From Plasmodium malariae (Eukaryota > Apicomplexa > Aconoidasida > Haemosporida > Plasmodiidae): a DNA stretch of 64,000 nt. Below the pieces are notes generated by a model. That model did no database searches. It was not told the origin of the DNA and was given only the letters and a program-made list of their open reading frames with translations. Shown piece after piece: positions 34,362 through 47,534 of this stretch; the first letter of the stretch is position 1; every line of letters starts with the position of its first letter. A program made the position numbers and the translations under genes. The DNA lies in contig NC_041786.1 in the NCBI RefSeq assembly GCF_900090045.1, positions 1,358,001 to 1,422,000 of the forward strand, read 5' to 3'.

Positions 34362-34560
34362 TTTTTTCGCTTCATATGTTCGCTTCATTTTTTCTGTTCA
34401 TATGTTCGCTTCATTTTTTCGCTTCATATGTTCGCTTCATTTTTTCGCTTCATATGTTCGCTTCATTTTTTCGCTTCATATGTTCGCTTCATTTTTTCGC
34501 TTCATATGTTCGCTTCATTTTTTCGCTTCATTTGTTCGCTTCGTTTTTTCGCCTTTTCCC
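34362..34560. repeat. 26-bp tandem array upstream of PRPS
   Basis: About seven copies of ttcgcttcattttttcgctt plus catatg, 0.5-0.7 kb upstream of the PRPS start. Each unit carries two ttcgcttcat half-units. Confidence 0.92.
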
Positions 34561-34829
34561 CTTCTCATTTCTTCGCGTCCTCGCCTTCCCATCTTTTCAT
34601 ATCATACGCTACATTTTTTATTTTTTCCCATTATCTTTTTTATTTTTAGCCTTTTTTTTTTTTTATTTCACAACTCTATATAAAATATAAGGCTAAAACT
34701 CCTATCATCTTCCAAATTTTTGTATTTCCTTTTTAGATTTTTCTCGCTTGAAAGTATTTATAAGGGGCACATAGAACAGCATACATACAGATATGCATAT
34801 ACGAACATATATACATGCACAATACATAT

Positions 34830-34911
<82 letters not shown>

Positions 34912-35063
34912 GTATACATATGCACGTAAGTGTTTGTAGTTGTACAAGCGCATACATAAAACGCTCCGTCACCCCCCGTCCAGCAATTCCATTTGCGTAT
35001 ATTTTATATGCTTTTTTTTTTTCTAGTCAAACTTGACGTATTATTACCCTTTTTATTACCTGC

Positions 35064-36389
35064 ATGAATAAAATGAATTTTGTCTTACCAAATAGATATA
35101 TATCAAAGTGGTTTAAGAAAAGAAATAATTTTGAGAAAGAAAAGAATGGCATTAGTAAGTTATTGACCTTAATACTAAGTGGTGGTAGTTCTGCTACTGC
35201 TGCTGCTGTTGGATGGTGTTTTTTGAAAGATGAAGAGAATAGAAGCAAGCTTCGGTTAGATTGTAGGGATTTAAAAAAGAGCATATATAGTATGTTATAT
35301 AATGTTAGTAATAATAATAAAAATATTTTTTTTGAGAATAGTGTTTATTGTGATAATTCGAAAAAGAATTTTCAACATCCATTATGGAGATCAGAGGAGA
35401 AGAGACCTATTGAGAAAATGGAAAATGCAATATTATTTAGTGGTTCATCAAATCCTTTATTAAGTAAAAATATAGCTGACCATTTAGGTACAAATTTAGG
35501 AAAAGTAAACTTAAAAAGATTTGCCGATGGGGAAGTGTCAATGCAATTTATAGACAGTATAAGAGGAAAGGATGTATATATCATACAACCAACCTGTCCA
35601 CCAGTAAATGAAAATTTAATTGAATTATTGCTGATGATATCGACATGTAGAAGAGCATCAGCAAAAAAGATTACTGCTGTTATTCCATATTATGGTTATG
35701 CTAGACAGGATAGAAAATTAAGTTCAAGAGTACCCATATCCGCAGCTGATGTAGCAAGAATGATAGAAGCTATGGGTGTTGACAGAGTAGTAGCTATTGA
35801 TTTACATTCTGGACAAATTCAAGGTTTTTTTGGACCTAGAGTACCTGTAGATAATTTAGAAGCACAAATAATTGGTTTAGATTATTTTACAAAAAAAGAT
35901 TTATATAAACCTGTTATTGTTTCACCAGATGCTGGAGGAGTTTATAGAGCAAGGAAATTTCAAGATGGTTTAAATCATAGAGGTATAAGTGATTGTGGTA
36001 TTGCTATGTTAATAAAACAAAGAACAAAACCAAATGAAATTGAAAAAATGGATTTAGTAGGTAATGTTTATGATTCAGATGTTATTATTGTTGATGATAT
36101 GATTGATACATCTGGTACATTATGTGAAGCAGCAAAACAATTAAAAAAACACGGAGCTAGAAGAGTTTTTGCCTTTGCTACTCATGGACTTTTTTCAGGA
36201 CTAGCTATTGATAGAATTGAAAACTCTCCATTAGAGGAAGTTATTGTTACTGATACGGTTAAGGCGAACAAAAATATTGATAATTGCAAGAAGATAACCA
36301 AACTAAGCGTTTCTGTGCTCGTTGCTGACGCTATTAGGAGAATTCACCAGAAGGAATCTTTGAACGACCTTTTTAACATAAAGGGGTAG
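35064..36389 (+). CDS. PRPS: Phosphoribosylpyrophosphate synthetase (ribose-phosphate pyrophosphokinase)
   Basis: It makes PRPP from ribose 5-phosphate and ATP for purine salvage, pyrimidine and nicotinamide nucleotide synthesis. Single exon, 441 residues. The catalytic core begins near residue 118 (AILFSGSSNPLLSKNIADHL) and shows FADGEVSMQFIDSIRGKDVY, PYYGYARQDRK (ATP-binding flexible region), and DLHSGQIQGFF with the adjacent PVDNLEA. It also shows the PRPP-binding VIIVDDMIDTSGT (~residues 340-352) and a closing ADAIRRIHQKESLNDLF. An N-terminal extension of ~115 residues is absent from bacterial and human enzymes and holds a small hydrophobic segment (LLTLILSGGSSATAAAVGW, ~34-52), so it may be membrane-tethered or organelle-targeted (inference). 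An in-frame TGA just upstream fixes the ATG at 35064. Confidence 0.95.
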   Translation: MNKMNFVLPNRYISKWFKKRNNFEKEKNGISKLLTLILSGGSSATAAAVGWCFLKDEENRSKLRLDCRDLKKSIYSMLYNVSNNNKNIFFENSVYCDNSKKNFQHPLWRSEEKRPIEKMENAILFSGSSNPLLSKNIADHLGTNLGKVNLKRFADGEVSMQFIDSIRGKDVYIIQPTCPPVNENLIELLLMISTCRRASAKKITAVIPYYGYARQDRKLSSRVPISAADVARMIEAMGVDRVVAIDLHSGQIQGFFGPRVPVDNLEAQIIGLDYFTKKDLYKPVIVSPDAGGVYRARKFQDGLNHRGISDCGIAMLIKQRTKPNEIEKMDLVGNVYDSDVIIVDDMIDTSGTLCEAAKQLKKHGARRVFAFATHGLFSGLAIDRIENSPLEEVIVTDTVKANKNIDNCKKITKLSVSVLVADAIRRIHQKESLNDLFNIKG

Positions 36390-38635
36390 ATGTGTATGCA
36401 AGTGTGCGGGTGTGCGTGAATGTGCGTAGCATACCATTTTGATACAAAACAGTACTTTATAAACATTTATCAGAAAAATGGCAGCCTACTTTCTACAGCA
36501 CTCGCGAATGAAGTACCACATGTTGGCAGGTGTAAACCATATGCGTATATATATACGTATGTGTATACACCTAAACACTAATATATCCCAGCGTATACAT
36601 ACATATTTACATGCAAATGTGTACATATTATGTACACGAACCTTTATTTTCTTGTGAAAATAAGCACTACATACACGTTATGCTTATTCTTATAATGTCA
36701 ACTTTTTTTAAGAATATTAAAATTTTATTACCTTCTGGAATTTTCGTATGTTTGTTTTTAAAGGGAAAAGCTTAAATGATGGTACCATACTGATAAAAAA
36801 AAGCATACACCCACAGTTTACATGCGCAAGTATGTGATTATTAACATATGTGCAGAATGGGGAAAAGGAAAAAGATAATAATAAAAAGTAATAAAAAACA
36901 AAAACAAAAACAAAATAAACGTAAAAATAAACACAAATTGAAGCTTTTAAATTTTAAAAAACAAACAACAGTGTTTGCCAGTCATTGATCTTTTCTCTTT
37001 TTGATATTTTTAGTTATTTCTTATACACCTGCGTATATCTTTCAAAAGAACAAACATATATGTTCCATTAATTGCCTAAGCTTCTTTTATTTTATTTTTA
37101 TTTTATTTTTATTTTATTTTTATTTTATTTTATTTTTTTTTTTGCGAAATTAGCAGAAGATTTAATATGTGAAAAAAAAAATAATAATAAACCAAAAAAC
37201 ATACAAAACTAAATAAAAACGTTTATTTGTTAATCCTATGCAAAACAACACCACAATTAACGACTGATTTGATTTAGTTTTCTATTTTTCTTATGTATCA
37301 TAAAATTATTATTTTTCAAGTTTAAAGTTTTATCTTCTACTATTCTTCTACAAGTTGAGTTTTTTTTCCTGAACAAGTCATATATTTTTTTTTTTTCTTG
37401 CTGTTCAGGATATTCTTTCCGCATTTCGCTAAAATAATGTGATGATTATGCATGCGGTTTGTTCCAAATTTTAGTAGTTATTTCATAGGTCACATTGAGT
37501 GGAATTACATTTAAGTAGCAATTTATTATACGCATATATATATATATGTTCATATTTATGCATATAAATATGAACATATATTTGTGCTTGTGAGGTTCTT
37601 TTTTATTTAAAATATATTTACAAGTAGTGATCAACCATCTACCCCATTTTACTGAATGACTTTTTTCTCTCTATACAAAACTGTTGTGGAAACGATAAAA
37701 AGAGATAAGCACTTTTGAAAAGAAAAGGTATACTCCTTTTTTTTATTTTATTTTTTTTTCTATGTAATAAACAAAATATTTAATTATTTGATTATTTAAA
37801 TTATACATGCTCCTAAAATTAGCAAACAGTTCTTTGAGTTATTTGTAGTTAATCATTTTTTTGGAATATAAAAATTCGCAAACACACTGTACGTATATTT
37901 TTACGTGCATATATATAAGTATATACATACATGTACATACATATACGTACATATACATATATATGCATATGTATAAATATAAGTATAAATGTTTATACAT
38001 ATAAATACATACATACGTACGAAATATGTTATGATATTTATATCCCATTATGGTTTTCAGTTTTTTATGGAAAAGCGATAAAAAGGAATATTTTAAAATT
38101 CTCACATTGCATAATTTTTTTTTTTTTTTTTACATAGTAGATATTAGCCCCATAATTCAATAATTCACATTCGTCCATAAAGCAGGAGCAGGTGTTAACA
38201 AGTATATGCATATATATGTATATGTGTGCATGTATCTGTTTGTACATAAATGGATATACAATTATATATGCGTACATTATCGAGACAAAACGCAAACAGT
38301 GCAGTGTGAAAGGTCATGTCGAATTAGTCTTAAAAAATTATTACAGATTTTACAGCTTATGGGTTTATTAAGTTCATCGTACGAAATCATTTGAGCGTAT
38401 TGTACGTAAATATAAATAGATATATATATATGAATAGATATATATATATATATGAATAGATATATATATATATGTGACACTAATATAGATACGTAGGACT
38501 GCTTTATACACGTGACTCTGCTATATATACATAGGATCGCCATACTTACATAGAAGTAATATATATACGTGGGACTAATAAAATATATGTATACATATAT
38601 ATGTGTGTAGTACTGTTAAGGGCTGCCATAAAAAG
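36390..38635. other. Intergenic region between PRPS and LSm6
   Basis: AT-rich DNA with ttttatttta units (37085-37140), TA/CATA microsatellites (37900-38030) and tatagata units (38410-38480). Two exon-like minus-strand stretches are noted separately (37257-37428 and 38288-38389). Otherwise nothing seen. Confidence 0.5.
37257..37424 (-). CDS. Possible small gene or terminal exon, unrecognised
   Basis: An ATG at 37424 opens a 55-codon minus-strand frame (MRKEYPEQQEKKKIYDLFRK...) ending in TAA at 37257. The residue mix (charged, amphipathic, one CRRIVEDK segment) is unlike the simple-sequence translations around it. A good acceptor (acattattttag) ends at 37429, four bases above the ATG, so this may be the last exon of a longer gene starting C-GAA-ATG in phase 2. 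I found no matching upstream exon. No function suggested. Confidence 0.3.
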   Translation of the reverse strand: MRKEYPEQQEKKKIYDLFRKKNSTCRRIVEDKTLNLKNNNFMIHKKNRKLNQISR

Positions 38636-38869
38636 ATGAGCTCCAATTCACCTAAAGATTTTGTTGAAAGCTTGAAAGGACGAGCAGTAATAGTTAGACT
38701 AAACAACGGGACGGATTACAAAGGAATACTAGCTTGCTTAGATGAACGCATGAATGTTGCGCTGGAACAGACGGAAGAATATTTCGAAGGAGAATTAATT
38801 GAAAAATATAACGATGCTTTTATTAGGGGTAATAATGTATTTTACATAAGAGCAATTGAAGATGAGTAG
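38636..38869 (+). CDS. LSM6: U6 snRNA-associated Sm-like protein LSm6
   Basis: LSm6 is a subunit of the heptameric LSm rings: LSm2-8, which binds the U6 snRNA 3' end in the spliceosome, and LSm1-7 in mRNA decay. The 77-residue product is the normal length. Sm1 motif: GRAVIVRLNNGTDYKGILACLDERMNV (read in two parts). Sm2 motif: DAFIRGNNVFYIRAIED, where RGNNVFYI is the typical LSm6 form of the RG(D/N) signature. An ATG 33 bases upstream is in frame, but the second (aaaagATGAG) gives the usual LSm6 N-terminus and was chosen. Single exon. A (TA)n run starts 8 bp after the stop. Confidence 0.95.
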   Translation: MSSNSPKDFVESLKGRAVIVRLNNGTDYKGILACLDERMNVALEQTEEYFEGELIEKYNDAFIRGNNVFYIRAIEDE

Positions 38870-38872
38870 TAA

Positions 38873-38926
<54 letters not shown>

Positions 38927-39782
38927 TGTAACCGTTTTATTTGTTTAAAATGGGTATTATGTGTTTAACTTTTTTTTATTTTTTTTTATTTTGATGTGCA
39001 AATGTTTTTAATGTATAATTTTGTTTGCATCGCGTTTGTAAGACTTTAACTCAGCCATATTTTGAGCGAACGTTTTTTTAAAAATCATAACTTCATTTGT
39101 GAGAGAAAAAATGGGGAAGCGCAAATGTAATGAACTGATAAGGATGTGAACGAATTTCCCCTAAAATTTGCATGCAAGTGCAAGCTCATGCACATACACA
39201 TATACATGTACTTATACGTATAAGGCGCTGCTCCCCTTTCCTATTAGTAACATTCATTAAACGTTTTTTCTCGGTTTAAATTTTATTAATCGTTCTTAAT
39301 TATATGTCTATTATAAGGACAAGAAAAAAATAGCACGTTTTAAAATACATAATCTTATTTAAAAAAAAAAAAAAAAAAAAATCATTTAAAAATTTAATTA
39401 CATGGTAATATTTAAATGGCAATAAATAAACGGCAAAAATTGGGGGAACACACACAAACACACACACATACACACATTCCATGTTAAGATAAAAATGAAA
39501 AATATATATATGCATTTTTTTCTTCTTCATATCTGCGCTGTTTGTCTCTCTTATATTCGCCTGGTATTCTGTGTACGCCTATGAGATATGAGACTTGCTC
39601 CTGGCGCTAATTATCGCACTTAATATATGTACATGTATAATAGTACACATATACACATACATATATATATACAAATATACACATATTTACATACGAAAGA
39701 ACACACATGCACACCTCTTGAGCCGTAATACTCCCCTCTTTAACTTTAAAAAAAAAAAAAAAAGGTCAGGGAAAAAAAAAAT
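38870..39782. other. Convergent intergenic region (LSm6 / LDH)
   Basis: Shared 3' flank of two converging genes. It has a 40-bp (TA)n at 38876-38918, T-rich tracts, a 22-base A run near 39360 and CA-rich microsatellite near 39450. No exon. Confidence 0.6.
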
Positions 39783-40736
<954 letters not shown>

Positions 40737-41059
40737 TCAAAATGAGCAGCTACTGGGAATGGGCGGCTGTAAAGTAAGATGATACAAAAAAAGGGGAATA
40801 TATGAGTAATTATTCGAAGGCGCTTTTGTATACATTGTGCCTATGGACAAGTGCTTATATGGGTTTATTTAAGTGTACGTATTTTTATAAATTCGGGCCC
40901 GCAGGTATTCAAACAGATAATATATATATATTATATATATATGTATATATATTATATATATATGTATATATATTATATATATATATATACACACATATAC
41001 ATGTAATTGATCGCAGGTAAGCATTGAAGTAAAGATGTTCATGTTACTTACGTGATAAT

Positions 41060-41093
<34 letters not shown>

Positions 41094-41337
41094 GAAAAGA
41101 GTATATATTTGATGATCAATGGATAAGGGAATATCCTCTAAAATATGTGCAAAATTTTTCGCATCAAAAAATGGCAGTAAGAAATTATGCTCCTTAATAT
41201 GAAGTTAACTGAAATCAAAAATAAAAAGCAAAGGGCCCATTAGCACTATTACTTATAAATATACTTCTCTTTGTTAATATCACAATGGGGTAATATGTAG
41301 AATATAAAATAGCTATTTTTTCGTGTTTGCATATATT

Positions 41338-41492
41338 ATGTATGTATATATATATGTATGTATTTATATATGTATGTATTTATATATGTATGTATTTATA
41401 TATGTATGTATTTATATATGTATGTATTTATATATGTATGTATTTATATATGTATGTATTTATATATGTATGTATTTATATATGTATGTTCT
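41338..41492. repeat. 16-bp tandem array
   Basis: About nine copies of tatgtatgtatttata. Intergenic, 0.6 kb upstream of LDH. Confidence 0.9.
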
Positions 41493-42057
41493 TACATATA
41501 AATTTTATTTAAATTTTTAAGGATGAATTGCGTTATTACTTAAAAGTTTTTCGGAAGATGTTTAACACAGGATTTTTAAAATTCAAAAAAGGGAAAAATG
41601 TTCAGATGAAAAAATTAGTTGATATTTTTTTTTTGAATTAATTTTTTTTTTTTAAAAATATTAAATATATAAATATACATGCTTACTTAATTATACATAC
41701 ATAATTACATAAATACATTACAATCAATTATGCACATATGATTATTTGCTTGCAGATGGTATCTTAATTATGAATTTATACTATGAGGATATATGTACTA
41801 TTTTATCACTTGCATGCAATTGTTTTTTTTTTTTTTTTTTTTGCTCGAAGGGTAATGAAGAGCAAACTTTTTTGGCTTGCCTTACTACTCTTATATAATA
41901 TATACAATATATGGTACAATTCAATTTTTATATATTACTTATTAATGTACCATTTTATAGAAGTTATCACACCTTAAACTGCGAAATAACTTAGTAAAAG
42001 TTATAGAAGTGCAGTTTTACTGTTCCACTTCGGACCGAGGAAATGAAAAAAAGAGTA

Positions 42058-42165
42058 GAAAATTATTATAAAAATAAAATATAAGGATAAAAATAAAAAT
42101 AAGAATAAAAATAAGAATAAAAATAAGAATAAAAATAAGAATAAAAATAAGAATAAAAATAAAAA
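42058..42165. repeat. 12-bp purine-rich array
   Basis: About eight copies of aataaaaataag. Intergenic. Confidence 0.88.
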
Positions 42166-42356
42166 TAAATTCTAAAGGTTCACTATTTTTTTTCAAAATT
42201 TTCATATCATCCTTTTGTCGTTTTTATTCTGTTACTATTGAATGCAAGTTCACATAAATAGAATAACCTGCGCTACTTTTTCTTATTTTTATTTTTTTTT
42301 TTTTATACATCTCACTATTGTGGGACCCCGTCTCCACGTTTTGTACTTAGATATAT

Positions 42357-42775
42357 ATATATGTATATTTATGTATTTATGTATATTTATGTATTTATGT
42401 ATATTTATGTATTTATGTATATTTATGTATTTATGTATATTTATGTATTTATGTATATTTATGTATTTATGTATATTTATGTATTTATGTATATTTATGT
42501 ATATGTATGTATTATTTATGTATTTATGTATATTTATGTATTTATGTATATTATGTATTTATGTATATTATGTATATGTATATTTATGTGTATATGTATA
42601 TTTATGTATATATGTATATTTATGTTATATGTATATTTATGTGTATATGTATATTTAGTGTATATGTATATTTATGTGTATATGTATATTTATGTGTATA
42701 TGTATATTTATGTGTATATGTATATATTATGTATATATGTATATTTATGTATATATGTATATTTATGTATACATA
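42357..42775. repeat. 18-bp and related TATG-rich arrays
   Basis: About eight perfect copies of atgtatttatgtatattt. These decay into shorter tatatgtatatttatgtg-type units, with indels showing successive rounds of expansion. Confidence 0.9.
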
Positions 42776-43797
42776 TCTACATGAATGCTACCTGCGTATG
42801 TTCACAAAATGGTACTACTTTTTTATACTTTTCGACACTAAAAAATAGTGAAATACTCTTTTCGTCAGTTACGCACATTTCAGTGGCATATATATGATGT
42901 ACTGGAATAGCAAAAAAAAAAAAAAATAATAATAATAAAATACGTTTCTGTAATAAGAACTATGTACAATAAAATTAAATTTACGTCGACAGGTTTGCAG
43001 TGCAGTTTTGGTAAGTTGTACAAGGATATCTACATAAATGTATATTTTAGCACATATATTTAATATATAAGTATGTATATAGGTATTTATGTGTGCGCCC
43101 ATGCCCTGTGTATATCATAAACATATGTACTCATATGTTCCTCGTTGCATAACACTGTAAGAGCAAATTAAAACACTTTTCATACGTCAAAATAGAAATA
43201 TAAAGAGCGTGCTCTAAATTAGGGGATGTTTGACTTATCACCCGCTTAAGTTACATTTTGAAAAATAAAAAGGCGAAAAACGAAAAAAAGAAGAGGCGAA
43301 AAAGCAAAAAAGTAAAAAAACCCAAATCATATTTCCACTGTGTAAATTTTTTTCATAAGACGTTATGTTCCTCATTTTCAGAAACAACTTATAAATATAT
43401 ATCTCTCTTTGTATAGTTTTTTTTTTTTTTTTAAATATTCATCATTTTTTTGCGTCATTTAAAAAAAAAGCTAGAAAACAAAAAAATTTTATAAAAAATG
43501 TTAAACAGTAGAAATTTTTAGTATTAAGCTACATAAGGTTAGTCAACATGGAAATTTTGTCGCTCTTTCGAATTATATAAGATAAAGAAAGATAGATATA
43601 AAGATAAAAAAAAAAAAAAAAGGAAAACAATAAAAAAACGGTTACATCGCTTATTAACTGTAAAAATATATTTATGCAATTAAAAGGTTTAGAAGGACAC
43701 GTTACAACAAGGTTTATGTAGAGTTCATTAAGGCGCTAAATTGTTTCCATAAATTTTGTAGTACGCCTCTACTATAGCTGCAGTGCGAAGTAATTAA

Positions 43798-44088
43798 TTT
43801 TATTTTTTCATTTTTATTTTTCTTTTTTCATTTTCTTTTTCCTTTTTCATTTTCTTTTTCCTTTTTCATTTTCTTTTTCCTTTTTCATTTTCTTTTTCCT
43901 TTTTCATTTTCTTTTTCCTTTTTCATTTTCTTTTTCCTTTTTCATTTTCTTTCTCGTTTTTCATTTCCTTTTTCTTTTTTTATTTTCTTTTTCTTTTTTC
44001 ATTTTCTTTCTCGTTTTTCATTTTCTTTTTCTTTTTTTATTTTCTTTTTCTTTTTTCATTTTCGTTTTTCTTTTTTCTTTTTTTTTTT
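43798..44088. repeat. 18-bp polypyrimidine array
   Basis: About 15 copies of ttttcattttctttttcc and variants end ~180 bp upstream of the DHFS-FPGS ATG. The + strand is nearly purine-free, so it could adopt non-B structure or act as promoter-proximal DNA. Confidence 0.9.
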
Positions 44089-44264
44089 CTGGCACATTCA
44101 TTTGTATTAATTAACTGATGAGAACTTCAGTCAGGTACACACTGTTCAAACGCGCCTAACTGGTCAGAAATGTCTGGCACTTCAAGCTATTGTGATCAGT
44201 CAAATATTTAAAATCCTTTCGAAATAATATACATTTACCCCAACTTCACTGTGCGTTTTGAAAC

Positions 44265-46377
44265 ATGGGGGAGGAGATAAAAAGTTATGAGGAATGCTTA
44301 GACAAATTATATAAAACTCATGCAATGAAATTAGGACTTGATAGCATGAAACAGATGAGCGAGTCGTTTAACAATCCTACTGAAAATTACAAAACTGTGC
44401 ACGTTGCAGGTACTAATGGAAAGGGGTCAGTATGCTATAAAATTTATTCATGTCTGAAGTTGAGAAAATTTAAGGTAGGAATATATTCTTCTCCTCATAT
44501 ATTTTCACTAAGAGAAAGAATAATAGTAGATGACGAACCGATAAACGAGGAGGATTTAATATGTTTAGTTAACCAAGTATTTAAAAAAATTAAAGAAATA
44601 AATATATATCCATCCTTCTTTGAAATTATTTCACTAGTTGCCTTTTTACACTTTTCAAATAAAAAAGTTGACTATGCAATAATAGAAACAGGGATAGGTG
44701 GAAGATTAGATGCTACAAATATTTTGAAAAGTCCTGAACTGATCATAATAACTTCCATAGGTTATGACCATGTGCATATATTAGGATCCGAGCTTAAAGA
44801 TATATGTAATGAAAAAATAGGTATATTTAAGAAAAATGCAAATGTAGTTATAGGACCATCTGTTTCTATATATAAAAATGTTTTTCAAAAAGCAAAAGAA
44901 TTAAACTGCACTATTAATGTAGTGCCACCAGAACCAAGAGGAGAAACATACAATGAAGAAAATTCTAGAATAGCTATGGAAGCATTAAAATTGTTAAAGA
45001 TAAATATAGACAATTTTTTAAAGTCAGTTATACATATTAAACCACCACTACGAAAACAATATTTAGCTGAGGAGCAAATGCAGCATGTAAAAAAGAAATT
45101 CATGTCTACAAATTTCCTACAACAAAATAATGATTATTCTTTATATCCTCATGCTGTTATACTAGATGTTGGACATAATGAAACCGCCATTGATAGATTG
45201 TGTCGAGATATTAACATCTTTCATAAAGGAAAATTAATTAGAGCATGTATATCTATAACGAAGCCACGAAGTTTAAATATATTCCAACCCTTAATTGCGC
45301 AGTTTCCGCATGTATTGAAGGTAGTTCTTATTTATTTATAAATTTATATATTTATTTAGTTATATATGTATTTACTTATATATGTATTTATTTATATATA
45401 TTTATGCTTACTTACTTATATATGTATTTATTTATTTTTTTTTTTCCCCCTATCCTCTCCTAAAATAAAAAATACGGAGTTATCTATATAATTACTGCTC
45501 AGTGTTTTTTTAAATTTTACGTAGTTCTTGGCTGCTTTGATTTTGTACACACACCCACATAAGTACACATGTTTCGATAAAAGCGTAATATTAATATGTT
45601 TTTTCTCTTATTATTCGTTTATTGTTAACAATTCACTATTTGCTGAACAATTGTCCATCTTGTACTCATTTTTTTTTTCCATTTTTTCCCGCATTCTGAA
45701 TGATAGGATATTTTTTACTTACCGTCCTTGAATGAACGGACATACGATTTTGAAGAGTTAGTAGAAATGATAAACTGGGATAATCGCATAAAGGATGAAT
45801 TAAAGGAACATGTTTTAAGTGGAGCAAAAAAGGTGAAACAGTGGTTGAGGATCCATAGAGGGGAGAGTGCAGATGACCCAACTAACCCAAACAACGCGGA
45901 CAATTTGTATAAAAGGGGTACACTATACATGCCTACAAATGTATGTCCACACATACATACATACATATACATACGTATATATATATATATACATATGCGT
46001 ACTTGTTTATATATGTTTAACTTGCATTTGAAAAAAAATTTTATTCCCTTTTTTGTATAGGTACCATTCCGGTAATTGTGAAAAACGCCTTTCTGGAATG
46101 TTGCAAAGACAATTCAATTTTGCTAATTTGTGGAACTTTTTTTATTTTTGATGAAGTTTTAAATTCGTTTGATATATACTCAGGTATGATGAGGAAAAGA
46201 TTAAAGGAGAACATCTGAGCGTTCTTACTCATAAGGCGTGAAAAATGAAAATATAAATTTATTTGCATGTACATGCAAATGTGTAATTTATATATGTATA
46301 TATGTATTTTTTTTTTTTTTTTTCCTGACCTAGACATGCAAGATACAATTTTTATGAACGAACCATCAACAATTTAA
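44265..46377 (+). CDS. DHFS-FPGS: Bifunctional dihydrofolate synthase / folylpolyglutamate synthase
   Basis: It adds glutamate to dihydropteroate (making dihydrofolate) and extends folate polyglutamate chains, so it is central to parasite folate supply. Four exons: 44265-45320, 45707-45917, 46061-46183, 46334-46377; phases agree and give 477 residues. Key features are the Mur-ligase-type P-loop VHVAGTNGKGSV (~46-57), the SSPHIFSLRERI substrate loop, ETGIGGRLDATN and ITSIGYDHVHILG. Exon 2 encodes DIFYLPSLNERTYDFEELVE. Exon 3 encodes TIPVIVKNAFLECC and ILLICGTFFIFDEVL. The 44-nt last exon supplies DMQDTIFMNEPSTI, matching the C-terminus I recall for the P. falciparum enzyme. Ending at read-through stops in the introns would remove the C-terminal ligase lobe. 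The second exon begins after a 'gatag' acceptor with no ATG. Confidence 0.94.
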
Positions 46378-47534
46378 AGCTAGTAAAAAAAAAAAATATA
46401 TTCATGTGCATTTTAGGAGGATGGGAGAAAGAAAACAGACTTATTAGGAATACACAAAAGTGGATATATAATTAGTTGTAAACGGATGTAAGTACCTGGA
46501 AATACACATAAAAAATAAAGTCAAAAAAGTAAAGTAGGAATATATTTTATTAGCACTGAAAATGCTATGCCAAGGAATCAAGGAATGACGGATGTAGAAC
46601 TTTTTTAATTGCCCCACATAAAATGCATGAACAGAAATAAAAGTCCTTTATGTTTTAAAAAAAAACTAATATAAACAAATGCCAGGGCGTGAGAAAATGA
46701 AGTTGAAGTAGGGAAAACGTAATGGAAGGAAAGAAAACGAAATGACAGCAAACCAAATGTGATAATATAAAAGATTAAAATTAAAAAACCATTTTCAATT
46801 TCAAAAAATAATATAACAGCTATTTTCTTGACTATGCATCAAGATTAAAATTTGGACACATTATTAACGCAACGTATAGAATTAATATTTTTAAAATATA
46901 ACTGATGTAATATAATAATATTAATGTAATGGCTAACAGTAAAATGGGAAGCAGCAAATATGAGCATTTACTATAAAAAAAACTTCAATTCATTGTGCAT
47001 CTCATATATATATATATATATATATGTAAGCACTCATGCACTAGTTTACGCAACTTTTGCATACCTTCCATATTTGCATTTTTACGAATATAACATGGGA
47101 AAAAAAAATCTATTATTTTACTGCACAGTAATATTATCTGATAACGGATAAAATAAATTTTTTTTTTTTTTTTTTTTGTGAAACAAATAAATAAATATTT
47201 TACCTTTAATTATATTTTTACACATAAAACTATTGTGAATGAATGAAAAAAAAAAAAAAAAAAAAAAAAAAGAATATTAATATGAATATCAATGTCAGTG
47301 TTAATGTTAATGTTAATGTCCATATCAATGTCAGTATGAATATCAATACAAATTATACATTATAGTAAAAAGAAAACCCTAAATCATAATGGGCTACCCA
47401 TGACTGCTCTTACATATACATATACACACATATTCATATATATATATATATATATGTTAAAACATAAGCAATAATAAAAGCTCTGTTGTTCGTTCTCTCT
47501 CGACTGTAAACACCTCAAAATATGATACCTCTAT
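46378..47534. other. Convergent intergenic region (DHFS-FPGS / YKT6)
   Basis: Two long homopolymer runs (T ~47158-47177, A ~47247-47271) and a short degenerate hexamer array based on gttaat/atatca (47280-47350). No exon found. Confidence 0.6.

Larger units (their letters stand above)
31667..35063. other. Intergenic region 5' of PRPS
   Basis: About 3.4 kb between two rightward genes. It contains T/A runs, two tandem arrays and a ~66-bp (TA)n tract at 34838-34904. An acceptor-like sequence ending at 35026 precedes the PRPS start by ~37 bp, so a 5' UTR intron is possible; no coding exon is needed upstream because an in-frame stop intervenes. Confidence 0.55.

Noticed and set aside
38065..38187. 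Exon-like minus stretch MDECELLNYGANIYY before a gtaaaa donor
   Set aside because: No acceptor in matching phase leads to an open downstream exon, so it is not called.
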